Of a stretch of 64,000 nucleotides of DNA, positions 1 to 8,765 are shown piece by piece. The stretch's first letter is position 1. Each line of letters begins with the position of its first letter. The notes below the pieces were generated by a model. The model worked only from the letters and a program-made list of their open reading frames with translations. It ran no database searches and had not been told where the DNA came from. Source of the stretch: an uncultured Lachnospiraceae bacterium (GTDB taxonomy: Bacteria > Bacillota > Clostridia > Lachnospirales > Lachnospiraceae); NCBI GenBank assembly GCA_910587045.1, contig CAJULG010000004.1, positions 124,872 to 188,871 of the forward strand, given 5' to 3'. The position numbers were made by a program, and so were the translations under genes.

Positions 1-1175
1 GCCAGAACGGGAATGCAAGCATCCGTTATGAGATTAGAGGGTTTGCTTCTCTGCAGGAGTATTTTGCCGGCCGGGAGATGGATGCCCGGGAATTAAGGGC
101 TTTATTTCAGGCGGTATGGAATTGCTATGAGGAACTGGAGGATCATCTTCTTTCCATGGAGGGGTTCTTGTTAAAGCCGGAATGGGTTTATTACCAGCCC
201 GGCAGTAAACAATTTCATTTTTGCTATTGTCCCGGTGCCTCCGTTTTGTTTCAGGAGGAATTCTCCTCCCTGGTGGAATTCTGTCTGCGCTGTACCCGGC
301 ATCAGGATTCAGATGGAGTCCAGTTTATTTATGGCTTGTATCGGCTTATACAGGAGGGTGAAATAGAGGGAGGAACGTTGCAACGGTATCTGGCAGAAAG
401 GAGCATCAGAACTACGGATACGATCATAGGAGAGACAGGTATAAGGGAGACAACAGAACATGAGGTGGAGCTGGAAATCGGGAAAGGGGAGATCATAAAC
501 GGTACGCAAACCCTGCCCTGGAAACATCAGGATATAGCGTTTTATATATACGCGATTCTGTCGGGATCAGCCTTATGTGCTGTATTGATCTTCGGCATAC
601 GCTTTCTAATATTTACACATCGGGAGACAGATCTGAAGATCAGCATTATACTGGCTGTTATCATGCTGTTTTTTCTGTATAGTATGTTACAAAGCAGACA
701 GAGACCTCTTTTGGTGGATGTGGATAACAGGGAAGATGATGCACTTTCTCCGGTGCTGGTCAGGACGGAGGTGTTACAGGAGGATAATGACTCAGATATA
801 TCGGAAGCAGGCGAAACCGCAGTATTACAGTTAAGTAGTACCGGTAAGAATGAAAGCATAGATGAAATCCTTTGGCTGCTGGAGGATGCGGGTGTTGACA
901 ACAGGAGGATTCCGTTAAGCTATCTTCCGGGTGTGCTGGGAAGAGATGGTTCAGATGTAGATTATGTGGTTCCGGACGAAGGAATCAGTCGAAGACATTT
1001 GATGTTGTTTCTCAGTGGTGAGGAGCTGTATGCAGAAGATCTGGCTTCTACCAATGGTACTTATATCAATGGCCGGCGGCTTGAGGCGGGAGAACCGGTA
1101 CAGCTTTGTGAGGGTGACTGTCTGTTTCTTGGCAGCAGTCGTTATCAGGTGCAGAAGAGAAAGAAGCAGTCATAG
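1..1175 (+). CDS. FHA-domain membrane protein (DUF6382-FHA type), 5' end outside window
   Basis: The reading frame is open from base 3, so the first in-frame ATG (78) is probably internal and the gene begins left of the window. The N-terminal half is a soluble domain resembling DUF6382. Two hydrophobic segments follow, around bases 530-620 and 640-700. The last about 100 residues form a forkhead-associated domain, with LGRDG, the SRRH loop and STNGT motifs that bind phosphothreonine. Such proteins usually act as phosphopeptide-reading scaffolds at the membrane beside secretion or pilus machinery, but that context would lie outside the window. The FHA call is firm; the DUF6382 assignment is from memory of the family. 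Confidence 0.8.
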   Translation, partial: QNGNASIRYEIRGFASLQEYFAGREMDARELRALFQAVWNCYEELEDHLLSMEGFLLKPEWVYYQPGSKQFHFCYCPGASVLFQEEFSSLVEFCLRCTRHQDSDGVQFIYGLYRLIQEGEIEGGTLQRYLAERSIRTTDTIIGETGIRETTEHEVELEIGKGEIINGTQTLPWKHQDIAFYIYAILSGSALCAVLIFGIRFLIFTHRETDLKISIILAVIMLFFLYSMLQSRQRPLLVDVDNREDDALSPVLVRTEVLQEDNDSDISEAGETAVLQLSSTGKNESIDEILWLLEDAGVDNRRIPLSYLPGVLGRDGSDVDYVVPDEGISRRHLMLFLSGEELYAEDLASTNGTYINGRRLEAGEPVQLCEGDCLFLGSSRYQVQKRKKQS

Positions 1176-1199
1176 TGATGTAAATAGACAGAAAAGGCA

Positions 1200-1260
1200 T
1201 TGACACGGAAATACCTGTTTCGTTATCATACATATTAGAATAATAAAGTTAACTTTTATT
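1200..1260 (+). promoter_or_regulatory. Candidate promoter and palindrome ahead of the bceRS-like genes
   Basis: TTGACA at 1200-1205 is followed after 17 bp by TTATCA, a moderate sigma-A promoter. A near-perfect dyad centred on GTTAAC (1242-1260, core AAAGTTAACTTT) lies just downstream, before the response regulator gene. It could be an operator. It lacks a clean T-run, so a terminator is less likely. Confidence 0.45.
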
Positions 1261-1292
1261 CTTTATCAAAGGTGGAAATAAGGAAAACAGAT

Positions 1293-1967
1293 ATGTATAA
1301 GATATTTATTATTGAAGATGATGTATCTATGGCAAATGCCATGAAAAAGCAGATTGAGGGATGGGGAAATGAAGTCCGCTGCGCCAGAAACTTTCAGTCC
1401 GTGCTTTCAGAATTTACGGAATTTGATCCGCACCTGGTACTGGTGGATATCATGCTCCCGTTTTTCAACGGTTATCACTGGTGCAGTGAAATCCGAAAGA
1501 TATCCAATGTTCCGGTTATATTTATATCCTCGGCATCGGATAATATGAATATCGTTATGGCGATGAATATGGGTGGAGACGATTTCATAGCGAAGCCTTT
1601 TGATCTGAATGTACTGATGGCAAAGCTCCAGGTTGTGCTTCGGCGAACCTATGATCTGGCAGGGAAGATTCCGGTACTGGAGCATAAGGGAGCGATCCTG
1701 AATCTGAATGATACAACCCTTTGCTACGGTGATTCCAAGCTGGAGCTGTCGCGGAATGAATTCCGGATCCTGCAGACCCTGATGGAGAATAAGGGAAAGA
1801 TCGTAAGCCGGGATACATTGATGACCAGGCTTTGGGAAATTGACAGTTATGTTGAGGAGAATACATTAACGGTGAATATTACCCGACTGCGAAGGAAGCT
1901 GGAGGGGATCGGTCTGGTAGATTTTATTAAGACGAAGATCGGCAGTGGTTATATGATTGAAGCATAA
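1293..1967 (+). CDS. OmpR-family response regulator, BceR-like
   Basis: The receiver domain carries acidic residues in IIEDD near the N-terminus, the phospho-acceptor Asp in VDIML, and the conserved Lys in AKPFD. A C-terminal winged-helix (trans_reg_C) DNA-binding domain follows. ATG 1293 is preferred over the GTG at 1272 because AAGGAAA lies 6-8 bases before it and the protein then starts MYKIFIIEDD, as in the family. It is the first gene of a regulator-kinase-ATPase-permease run typical of Bce modules, which sense peptide antibiotics such as bacitracin. It probably acts on the inverted repeat at 2996-3009. Confidence 0.85.
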   Translation: MYKIFIIEDDVSMANAMKKQIEGWGNEVRCARNFQSVLSEFTEFDPHLVLVDIMLPFFNGYHWCSEIRKISNVPVIFISSASDNMNIVMAMNMGGDDFIAKPFDLNVLMAKLQVVLRRTYDLAGKIPVLEHKGAILNLNDTTLCYGDSKLELSRNEFRILQTLMENKGKIVSRDTLMTRLWEIDSYVEENTLTVNITRLRRKLEGIGLVDFIKTKIGSGYMIEA

Positions 1968-1979
1968 AGAGGGAAGTAC

Positions 1980-2984
1980 ATGAAGGATGGTATAAAGATA
2001 CTCTGGAAATATATAAGGCAGAATGCTGTGATCGGAATTGCATTCCTTTTGTTTGTCTGCATATTTGCCGGCATTTTCTTTCTGTATGATCTGGAGGTGG
2101 AGGCAGTCATCTATGCAGGTCTTTTATGTGCATCTATTGCCATTGTTGCAATCAGCATTCACTTTTATTTTTATTATAAGAGGCATAAGCAGCTGCTGTA
2201 CATTTATTCGAATGTGGAGCTGTTACTGCATGAGCTTCCTGCCCCTAAGACGCTGATGGAACAGGATTATCAGGATATGTTGAAGGAGCTGGCAGGCATC
2301 CGCAATATGGAAATGACACAGTGGAAGTCCGAGCAGCAGGAAAGCCTGGATTTCTATACAGCCTGGGTACACCAGATCAAGGCTCCCATAGCAGCCATGC
2401 GTCTGATCTTACAGGCGGAGGACAGCAAAGAAAATCAGGAGCTGTTATCAGAGCTGTTTCGGGTCGAGCAGTATACGAATATGGTGCTTGGCTATTTTCG
2501 ATTAGGATCGTCGGTTTCAGATTTTGTATTCCAGGAGTATCCGCTGGATTCCATTATCCGTTCCATGATCCGGAAGTTTGCATCCCAGTTTATACGAAAA
2601 AAAATTCAACTGAAATATGAAGGCACCAGTGTCCGGGTATTGACGGATGAAAAGTGGCTGACCTTTATATTAGAACAATTAATTTCCAATGCAATTAAAT
2701 ATACAGAAGGCGGATGCATCACAATCTCCGTGGAGGAGGATAAGGTGCTGTCCATTACAGATACCGGAATCGGAATTGCAAAGGAGGATCTGCCACGGAT
2801 TTTTGAGAAAGGATTTACCGGTTATAATGGAAGAAGTGACAAGAAGGCTACCGGACTGGGACTTTATCTTTGTAAGACTACTGCCGATAAACTCTCACAT
2901 CGGATCCAGGTGGAATCAGAGATTGGCGTGGGAAGCTGTTTCCGTCTGTATTTAGCAGAAGATAAGCTGGAATCAGTGGAGTGA
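1980..2984 (+). CDS. Intramembrane-sensing histidine kinase, BceS-like
   Basis: 334 residues. Two transmembrane helices near residues 16-36 and 41-62 are joined by only a few residues, the layout of intramembrane-sensing kinases that have no extracellular sensor and take their signal from a partner ABC transporter. The phospho-accepting His is in WVHQIKAPI. The ATPase domain has QLISNAIKY (N box), TDTGIGI (G1) and ATGLGLYL (G2). It starts 13 bp after the regulator gene behind GAGGGAAG. The partner transporter is presumably the ATPase/permease pair immediately downstream. Confidence 0.87.
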   Translation: MKDGIKILWKYIRQNAVIGIAFLLFVCIFAGIFFLYDLEVEAVIYAGLLCASIAIVAISIHFYFYYKRHKQLLYIYSNVELLLHELPAPKTLMEQDYQDMLKELAGIRNMEMTQWKSEQQESLDFYTAWVHQIKAPIAAMRLILQAEDSKENQELLSELFRVEQYTNMVLGYFRLGSSVSDFVFQEYPLDSIIRSMIRKFASQFIRKKIQLKYEGTSVRVLTDEKWLTFILEQLISNAIKYTEGGCITISVEEDKVLSITDTGIGIAKEDLPRIFEKGFTGYNGRSDKKATGLGLYLCKTTADKLSHRIQVESEIGVGSCFRLYLAEDKLESVE

Positions 2985-2995
2985 TGTACTCAATC

Positions 2996-3009
2996 TTACA
3001 AAACTGTCA
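2996..3009. promoter_or_regulatory. BceR-type operator (TTACA-N4-TGTCA)
   Basis: TTACA AAAC TGTCA fits the TNACA-N4-TGTNA inverted repeat known for BceR-like regulators. It lies about 90 bp upstream of the transporter genes, as expected for a regulator-controlled promoter. A second TGTAACATG sequence follows at about 3026. The -10 for the transporter is probably TATACT or TATAAA at 3063-3080, with no good -35, as in activator-dependent promoters. Confidence 0.5.
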
Positions 3010-3097
3010 CATGGATCGCCCCAGATGTAACATGATTCAATGGCGGTTGAAGTGACCATTTCCTATACTGGGTATAAAGGAAAAGGAGGTCATAACA

Positions 3098-3865
3098 ATG
3101 GCAATACTAGAGGTTAAGAATCTGAAGAAGATTTATACGACCCGTTTTGGCGGAAATCAGGTACAGGCGCTAAGTGATGTCTGTTTTTCGGTAGAACAGG
3201 GAGAATATGTAGCGATCATGGGAGAGTCCGGTTCCGGTAAAACGACTCTTTTGAATATACTGGCGGCTCTGGACCGTCCAACGACAGGAGAGGTTTTATT
3301 GGATGGAAGGAGTCTTAATAAGGTAAAGGAAAAGCAGATGTCTGCATTTCGTCGGGATAATCTGGGATTTGTATTTCAGGACTTTAATCTGCTGGATACG
3401 TTCACCCTGCAGGATAATATTTTTCTTCCACTGGTATTATCCGGAAAGCGTTACGATGAGATGAGCGGCAGGCTGAAGCCTCTGGCAAAACGACTGGGAA
3501 TTGAAGAGCTTCTCGGGAAATATCCATATGAGGTTTCCGGTGGACAGAAGCAACGGGCGGCAGTTGCCCGGGCGCTGATCACGGATCCGAAGCTGATCCT
3601 GGCCGACGAGCCGACCGGAGCGTTGGATTCCAGAGCCACAGATAGTCTGTTAAGACTGTTTAACGAGGTAAATAAGGAAGGCCAGACTATTTTGATGGTA
3701 ACCCATTCCACCAAGGCGGCCAGCCATGCAAGCCGGGTATTATTTATTAAGGATGGAACTGTATTTCATCAGATGTATCGGGGGGATAATACAACAGAAG
3801 AGATGTATCAGATGATTTCGGATACTCTTACCCTGATCACGACAGGTGGTGATCGGCATGAATAA
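3098..3865 (+). CDS. ABC transporter ATP-binding protein, BceA-like
   Basis: 255 residues with Walker A GESGSGKTT, Q-loop VFQDFNLL, signature VSGGQKQR and Walker B LILADEPTGALD, the MacB/LolD-like group used by peptide-antibiotic detoxification transporters. It has a strong AAGGAGG site 8 bases before the ATG. The stop overlaps the permease start (ATGAATAA), so the two are translationally coupled. It should power the BceB-like permease and also be part of the kinase sensory complex. Confidence 0.9.
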   Translation: MAILEVKNLKKIYTTRFGGNQVQALSDVCFSVEQGEYVAIMGESGSGKTTLLNILAALDRPTTGEVLLDGRSLNKVKEKQMSAFRRDNLGFVFQDFNLLDTFTLQDNIFLPLVLSGKRYDEMSGRLKPLAKRLGIEELLGKYPYEVSGGQKQRAAVARALITDPKLILADEPTGALDSRATDSLLRLFNEVNKEGQTILMVTHSTKAASHASRVLFIKDGTVFHQMYRGDNTTEEMYQMISDTLTLITTGGDRHE

Positions 3866-5846
3866 GTTGTTTTATCCGAAGCTTGCCGCGGGGAATATTA
3901 AAAAGAATGCACGCATCTATATCCCGTACCTGTTGACCTGTATATTTACCATCGCTATGTATTATGTGATACATTCCCTGTCTATGAATGAAGGGCTGAA
4001 TAATATGCGGGGCGGACAGCAGATGCAGGGAATGTTAGAATTTGGACGCTTCATTATCGGAGTCTTTGCGGCTGTATTTTTATTCTATACCAACAGCTTC
4101 TTAATGAAACGAAGAAAGAAGGAAATTGGTCTCTGGAATATACTGGGAATGGAAAAACGTCATATTATGAAGGTGATCGGATATGAGACCCTGTATATCA
4201 TGCTGATCAGTCTGACTGCAGGCCTGCTGCTGGGAATCCTGCTGGAAAAGGGAACCTATCTGATCCTGGCCAGGCTCTTTGAATTTGAGATCGTGCTTGG
4301 TTTTCATATATATGAAGGGGCGATTCTTGTATCCTGTATCTTATTTGGAATCATCTTCTTTGCTATTTTTTTGAATTCCTTATGGCAGGTTTCCAGGTCA
4401 AAGCCGATTGAACTGCTGCGGGGTGGAATGGTAGGAGAAAAGGAACCGAAGACCAAATGGTTTATGGCAGTTCTTGGCATCCTGTGTCTTGCGACCGCTT
4501 ATACGTTGTCGATCTGCCTGAAAGATCCGTTAGAGTCCCTGGCAGTCTTTTTTGTGGCAGTCCTGCTGGTAATCGCGGGAACGGAACTGCTATTTGTAGC
4601 GGGCAGTATCGCCTTTTTGAAGCTTCTGCGAAAGAATAAGAACTATTATTATAAGGCAAAGCACTTTACTTCTGTATCGAATATGCTGTACCGGATGAAA
4701 CGGAATGCTGTGGGACTTGCCAATATCTGCATTCTGGTTACCATGATCCTGGTTATGCTTTCCTCTACCTCGAGCCTGGTCATGGGAGAAGAGGATATTA
4801 TCCATAACCGGTATCCCAATGATTTTTCCATCACCGAGCATAACCGGAATGAATTGAATCCGGAGCTGCAGGAAATCGTCAATCGGGAGATCGAAGCACA
4901 GCAACTGGAGGTTAGGAAGAGCCTGTGTTATTCACATCTGCAGGTGATGGGAATCCAGAATGGTTCTGAATTCGAAACGGACATGAACCGGGTTGAAAAT
5001 TATACCTTTAACGGCGGGAATGCCTGTTATCTGATCGCACTTTCACTTGACGATTATAACCGCATTCTGGGAACGGATGTATTGTTACAGGAGGATGAGA
5101 TCCTGTTGTACTCACCGGATAATAAGTACCGCTATGATACCATGGACGTATTTGGAAAAACCTACCGTATTGCAGAAAATTTAGATGAATTTCTGGATAT
5201 CGGTACGGATCATGTCCTGAATACGTACTATCTGGTGGTTCGTGACTGGCAGGAGATTCAACATGCACTGAATTATCTGAGTAATAGTTATGAGGATACC
5301 TCTTATTTAGTAGATACCTATTATGGCTATGATCTGATCGGTACCCCGGAAGCAAAGGAGGCAGCCTTTGTCCAGATACGGAACCAGTTCCTGGAGACGG
5401 AATGGAATGTAGTGATCTTTACTCATGAAAATGCAAGAAGGGACTTTATGAGTCTGCATGGCAGTCTGTTCTTCCTGGGAATTTTCCTGAGTATATTATT
5501 TGTCATGGCAGTCATCCTGGTAATCTATTATAAGCAGATTTCAGAGGCTTATGAGGACAAGGAGCGGTATCAGATCATGCAGAAGGTGGGAATGAGCCAG
5601 GCGGAGGTAAGGCAGTCCATTCATTCCCAGATTCTGACGGTATTCTTTCTTCCGCTGATCACAGCAGGTATTCATGTGGCATTTGCCCTTCCGATCATCA
5701 TCCGGATGCTGAAGCTGTTTGGATTCTTTAATACATCACTCTTTGTACTTTGCGCATTGATCTGTTTTCTGATCTTTGCTGTGCTATATGGGATTATTTA
5801 TTCTATAACAGCAAAAGCATATTATAAGATTGTAAGCTGGAACTAA
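3858..5846 (+). CDS. FtsX-like ABC permease, BceB-like
   Basis: About 662 residues. ATG 3858 overlaps the ATPase stop by 8 nt; the GTG at 3846 is less likely. Family architecture is visible: one N-terminal helix, three helices to about residue 185, two pairs before residue 310, then a polar extracellular domain of about 200 residues (roughly 318-520) and three final helices. The large domain between helices VII and VIII is the peptide-antibiotic sensing part in BceB homologues. It probably removes cell-wall-active peptides from lipid targets and signals flux to the BceS-like kinase. Confidence 0.9.
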   Translation: MNKLFYPKLAAGNIKKNARIYIPYLLTCIFTIAMYYVIHSLSMNEGLNNMRGGQQMQGMLEFGRFIIGVFAAVFLFYTNSFLMKRRKKEIGLWNILGMEKRHIMKVIGYETLYIMLISLTAGLLLGILLEKGTYLILARLFEFEIVLGFHIYEGAILVSCILFGIIFFAIFLNSLWQVSRSKPIELLRGGMVGEKEPKTKWFMAVLGILCLATAYTLSICLKDPLESLAVFFVAVLLVIAGTELLFVAGSIAFLKLLRKNKNYYYKAKHFTSVSNMLYRMKRNAVGLANICILVTMILVMLSSTSSLVMGEEDIIHNRYPNDFSITEHNRNELNPELQEIVNREIEAQQLEVRKSLCYSHLQVMGIQNGSEFETDMNRVENYTFNGGNACYLIALSLDDYNRILGTDVLLQEDEILLYSPDNKYRYDTMDVFGKTYRIAENLDEFLDIGTDHVLNTYYLVVRDWQEIQHALNYLSNSYEDTSYLVDTYYGYDLIGTPEAKEAAFVQIRNQFLETEWNVVIFTHENARRDFMSLHGSLFFLGIFLSILFVMAVILVIYYKQISEAYEDKERYQIMQKVGMSQAEVRQSIHSQILTVFFLPLITAGIHVAFALPIIIRMLKLFGFFNTSLFVLCALICFLIFAVLYGIIYSITAKAYYKIVSWN

Positions 5847-5873
5847 AAAAGGAAAGGTTGGTAGGTGATATAT

Positions 5874-6047
5874 ATGGAACAGGAACAATATGTTGGAAAT
5901 TATAAGAAGCGCCGCCCGGGAGCGGGATGTATCGTAGTTTGCTTGCTACTGGTACCTGTGGCTGTATTGCTTGCCGCAGTCCGTATTGTCTGGTGTCTGA
6001 TCGACCGGCTTTCGTCGGTTATGGGAAACGGGAATTCTGAAGAGTGA
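5874..6047 (+). CDS. Small single-pass membrane protein
   Basis: 57 residues from ATG 5874 (GTG 5865 would add three). A basic N-terminus (KKRRPG) leads into one hydrophobic helix of about 24 residues, then a short polar tail. It follows the permease by 27 bp with AGGTG in front and sits before a terminator, so it appears to be the last gene of the Bce-like operon. No family recognised; it could be a small transporter-associated peptide. Confidence 0.5.
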   Translation: MEQEQYVGNYKKRRPGAGCIVVCLLLVPVAVLLAAVRIVWCLIDRLSSVMGNGNSEE

Positions 6048-6081
6048 TATAACGCTATAGAAATCAATCAGGCTAAGAAAG

Positions 6082-6115
6082 AGTCTCCTTTTGTGAAAAC
6101 AAGAGGGGACTTTTT
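6082..6115 (+). terminator. Rho-independent terminator of the Bce-like operon
   Basis: A 13-bp stem (with G-U pairs) has a GAAA loop: AGTCTCCTTTTGT pairs with ACAAGAGGGGACT. It ends in a run of five T. It separates the Bce module from the next operon. Confidence 0.85.
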
Positions 6116-6117
6116 AC

Positions 6118-6146
6118 TTGACAAATGTGTATATAGAGTGTATATA
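6118..6146 (+). promoter_or_regulatory. Sigma-A promoter of the GntR/ABC operon
   Basis: TTGACA (6118-6123), 17 bp, TATATA (6141-6146). It starts right after the upstream terminator. The TTG here could be read as a start codon but is the -35 box. Confidence 0.75.
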
Positions 6147-6180
6147 TGAACATATACAGATTATACACAAGGAGAAGGAT

Positions 6181-7044
6181 ATGCTGAAAATTGAAAACGT
6201 ATCAAAGAGAAAACAAACTTTTGAACTGAATCACATTTCCTTTGAACTTCCGGGCGGCTATATTATGGGACTGATCGGAGAAAATGGTGCAGGAAAGACC
6301 ACCCTTCTCCGGATCATTGCGGGGCTGTATTCTGTAGATGAGGGCAGGCTTATATTTGGCGGGCAGGACTATATGGAGACAGAGGCGGATATCCGGCAGG
6401 AAATAGGAGTGGTCTTTCATGGTGACATGTTTGACAGCTCCGTAAGTCTGGCAGGAAATGCCCGACGCTATGGCAGCTTCTATCCTGCTTATGACGAAAA
6501 TGTGTTAAAGCATTATGCCAATTTATTTCAGCTGAATATGAAAAAACGTTACCGTCAGCTTTCCAAAGGGGAAAAGCTGAAGTTTGCCCTGGCTTTTGCT
6601 CTGGCACATAAGCCCAGGCTTTTACTGCTGGATGAACCCACAGCGAATTTCGATACGGAGTTTCGTACCGGATTCTTCCAGGTGCTGAGGGAGTATACAG
6701 GCAATGGTGAGAATTCGGTTATTCTTTCCACACATATTACCTCGGATATTGATAAAGCGGCGGATTATCTTCTGTATCTCCGGGAGGGCAGGCAGATTTT
6801 ATTCGGTGATATTGAACGTATCCGGGATGCCTACCGGATGGCAGCCGGTGAAGACTATAAGCTCAGGCTGTTAAAGGAACGGGTGGTCCATCTGGAGCAC
6901 GGGGAATATGGAAGCAAGGCCCTGGTACGCAACTCCGGGTCGCCATTTGACCCTGCGCTTCGGATTTGGGAGCCCTCGATAGAGGAACTGATGTATCATA
7001 TGGCAAAGGGGGGAATGCAGCATGGCAGCACAGATCAGTTATAA
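6181..7044 (+). CDS. ABC transporter ATP-binding protein, YtrB/BcrA-like
   Basis: About 287 residues starting MLKIENVSK behind AAGGAGAAGG. It has Walker A GENGAGKTT, signature LSKGEKLKF and Walker B LLLLDEPTANFD; the C-terminal 70 residues lack catalytic motifs. It is the first gene of a run ATPase-permease-GntR regulator-ATPase-permease that resembles the cell-envelope-stress ytr operons of Bacilli. It overlaps the next gene by 23 bp. Substrate unknown; export of a membrane-active compound is inferred. Confidence 0.85.
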   Translation: MLKIENVSKRKQTFELNHISFELPGGYIMGLIGENGAGKTTLLRIIAGLYSVDEGRLIFGGQDYMETEADIRQEIGVVFHGDMFDSSVSLAGNARRYGSFYPAYDENVLKHYANLFQLNMKKRYRQLSKGEKLKFALAFALAHKPRLLLLDEPTANFDTEFRTGFFQVLREYTGNGENSVILSTHITSDIDKAADYLLYLREGRQILFGDIERIRDAYRMAAGEDYKLRLLKERVVHLEHGEYGSKALVRNSGSPFDPALRIWEPSIEELMYHMAKGGMQHGSTDQL

Positions 7045-7726
7045 ACGGGTAATACGGGATTATTTTGCTGATTTTGTCAGTGGCTTCTGTAAGGAACGTC
7101 TGGGACTGCCTGTTTGCTATATGGCAGTTGCGTGTCCGTTTGCCGGTGTCCTTGCCGACTTCTGTAAGGAACGTCTGAACTGGCTGATCGGCATACCGGT
7201 TTTTTTTGCACTGTTGAGCAGTGCATTTCATACGGTATCCCTTCCATTCATGATGTATCTGATTCCGTATTCCAGACAGGAACGGGAGACATATATTCAG
7301 AAAATGCTGGTGGTAAAGGTTGGAATTCCGATTGCATTCGCCTGTCTGTGTGATATTGTGGCATTATTTACAGGCTCCGTGACGTTTTATGCATTGATCC
7401 TGCAGATAATAAGCATTTTCGTTGTTACCTTTATCAGTGGAATGCTGAGTGATGGAAGAGCAGGTGATATGACGGAACGACGGGCATACGGGGGAATGCG
7501 GTATTATGTGTTTCTTCTGGTTCTGCTCTGTTACTTTGAAGGCTCCGGGATCCTTGCGCTTTGCATGGTTCCAATCAGCGGGACGGTATTCTGGATCGTA
7601 ATCGGCATTCTGGCAGTCACGCTTCTTCCGGGTATGGCGGCAGCGGGAATGCATTGGAAGGATATCCGCAGCAGCTTTGCAGATTATGAACTGGCAGTTG
7701 AGACAGAGGTGAAGGTATGCAGATAA
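7022..7726 (+). CDS. ABC-2-type membrane protein, partner of the YtrB-like ATPase
   Basis: 234 residues with about six hydrophobic segments between residues 30 and 215 and no ATPase motifs. Overlap with the ATPase gene on one side and the GntR gene on the other implies one operon. A 19-bp perfect direct repeat (7084-7102 and 7159-7177), 75 bp apart, encodes FCKERL twice, which may reflect a small internal duplication. Family assignment rests on position and hydrophobicity. Confidence 0.65.
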   Translation: MAAQISYKRVIRDYFADFVSGFCKERLGLPVCYMAVACPFAGVLADFCKERLNWLIGIPVFFALLSSAFHTVSLPFMMYLIPYSRQERETYIQKMLVVKVGIPIAFACLCDIVALFTGSVTFYALILQIISIFVVTFISGMLSDGRAGDMTERRAYGGMRYYVFLLVLLCYFEGSGILALCMVPISGTVFWIVIGILAVTLLPGMAAAGMHWKDIRSSFADYELAVETEVKVCR

Positions 7727-8082
7727 TTATTGAACCGCATGGCACGTATGCCATATATGAACAGATCGTAAACCAGATGAAGAATGCCATCGTATCCGGC
7801 GAATTGTCGGCAAACGAAGCGCTTCCCTCGATCCGGGGACTGGCGGCGGATATCGGTGTCAGCGTGATCACAACAAAACGGGCATATGAGGAGCTGGAGC
7901 GGGAGGGATTGATTCGCTCAGTGGCAAATAAGGGCTTCTATGTCTGCGAATACAATACTGACTATCTTCATGAAAAGCAGCTGATACAGGTTGAGAAGCA
8001 TTTTATGGAGGTGATCGACCTGGCGAAGCAGGCAGGTCTTTCAAAGGATGAGATTCGGGATATGTTGGAGGGATTGTTATGA
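7717..8082 (+). CDS. GntR-family regulator, YtrA subfamily
   Basis: 121 residues: a winged helix (YEQIVNQMKNAIVSGELSANEALPS, then the recognition helix SVITTKRAYEELE) plus a C-terminal helical tail of only about 45 residues, the short YtrA/YhcF form with no large effector domain. It lies between two ATPase/permease pairs and overlaps both neighbours by a few bases. Family members repress their own exporter operon and are relieved by cell-wall antibiotics; the same role is inferred here. Confidence 0.88.
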   Translation: MQIIIEPHGTYAIYEQIVNQMKNAIVSGELSANEALPSIRGLAADIGVSVITTKRAYEELEREGLIRSVANKGFYVCEYNTDYLHEKQLIQVEKHFMEVIDLAKQAGLSKDEIRDMLEGLL

Positions 8083-8765
8083 ACACGGATATTATATTTT
8101 CAGCCAGTCAGGTAAACGGCCGGACACGGGGCAGAAGAAGATTCAGACTGACAGATATCAGCTTTGCATTGCCGGCAGGTTATATCATGGGGCTGATCGG
8201 GAAAAACGGTGCAGGAAAAACCACATTTTTTGATTATATCATGAACGAAACCAGGCGATATACAGGTGAGATGTGTCTGGATGGAAGAGATATTCATGAA
8301 GATCATCTCTGGACGCTGGATCAGATCGGATTCGTTTCAGAGAAAAATGAGTTTATGGAATTGCGAACGGCAGAACAGAATGCACAGCTTTTAGGCGGGT
8401 TTTATTCTGATTTTGACATGGCGCTGTTTGAGGAGATGCTGGAACAGATGGAGATTTCCGGGAAGAAAACTCTTGGCAAAATGTCACGGGGAGAATTAAT
8501 GAAATTTCAGCTGGCGTTTGCTGCGGCACACAGACCGAAGCTGTATCTGATGGATGAAGCGACGGCCGGTATGGATCCGGTATTCCGCATTGATTTCTAC
8601 CGCCTGCTCCGGCGGTTCATTCAGGATGAGAGCTGCTCTGTTATTTTATCTACTCATCTGGAAGAGGAGATTGAGAAGCAGTTGGACTATGTGGGTATGC
8701 TGGAAAGCGGCCGGTTTATTTCTTTTAGAGAGAATACACCTGAGCGGGGAGGGGTGCAGGGATGA
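8079..8765 (+). CDS. ABC transporter ATP-binding protein (second of the operon)
   Basis: 228 residues with Walker A GKNGAGKTT, signature MSRGELMKF and Walker B LYLMDEATAGMD. Its start overlaps the GntR stop (ATGA), and its stop overlaps the next start. The signature is degenerate (SRGE in place of SGGQ), as is common in this subfamily. Shorter than the first ATPase because it lacks the C-terminal extension. Probably pairs with the membrane protein at 8762. Confidence 0.87.
   Translation: MNTDIIFSASQVNGRTRGRRRFRLTDISFALPAGYIMGLIGKNGAGKTTFFDYIMNETRRYTGEMCLDGRDIHEDHLWTLDQIGFVSEKNEFMELRTAEQNAQLLGGFYSDFDMALFEEMLEQMEISGKKTLGKMSRGELMKFQLAFAAAHRPKLYLMDEATAGMDPVFRIDFYRLLRRFIQDESCSVILSTHLEEEIEKQLDYVGMLESGRFISFRENTPERGGVQG

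Noticed and set aside
6118..6180. TTG start giving the ABC ATPase 21 extra residues
   Set aside because: TTGACA is the -35 box of a consensus promoter; ATG 6181 has a proper ribosome site and family-like start.
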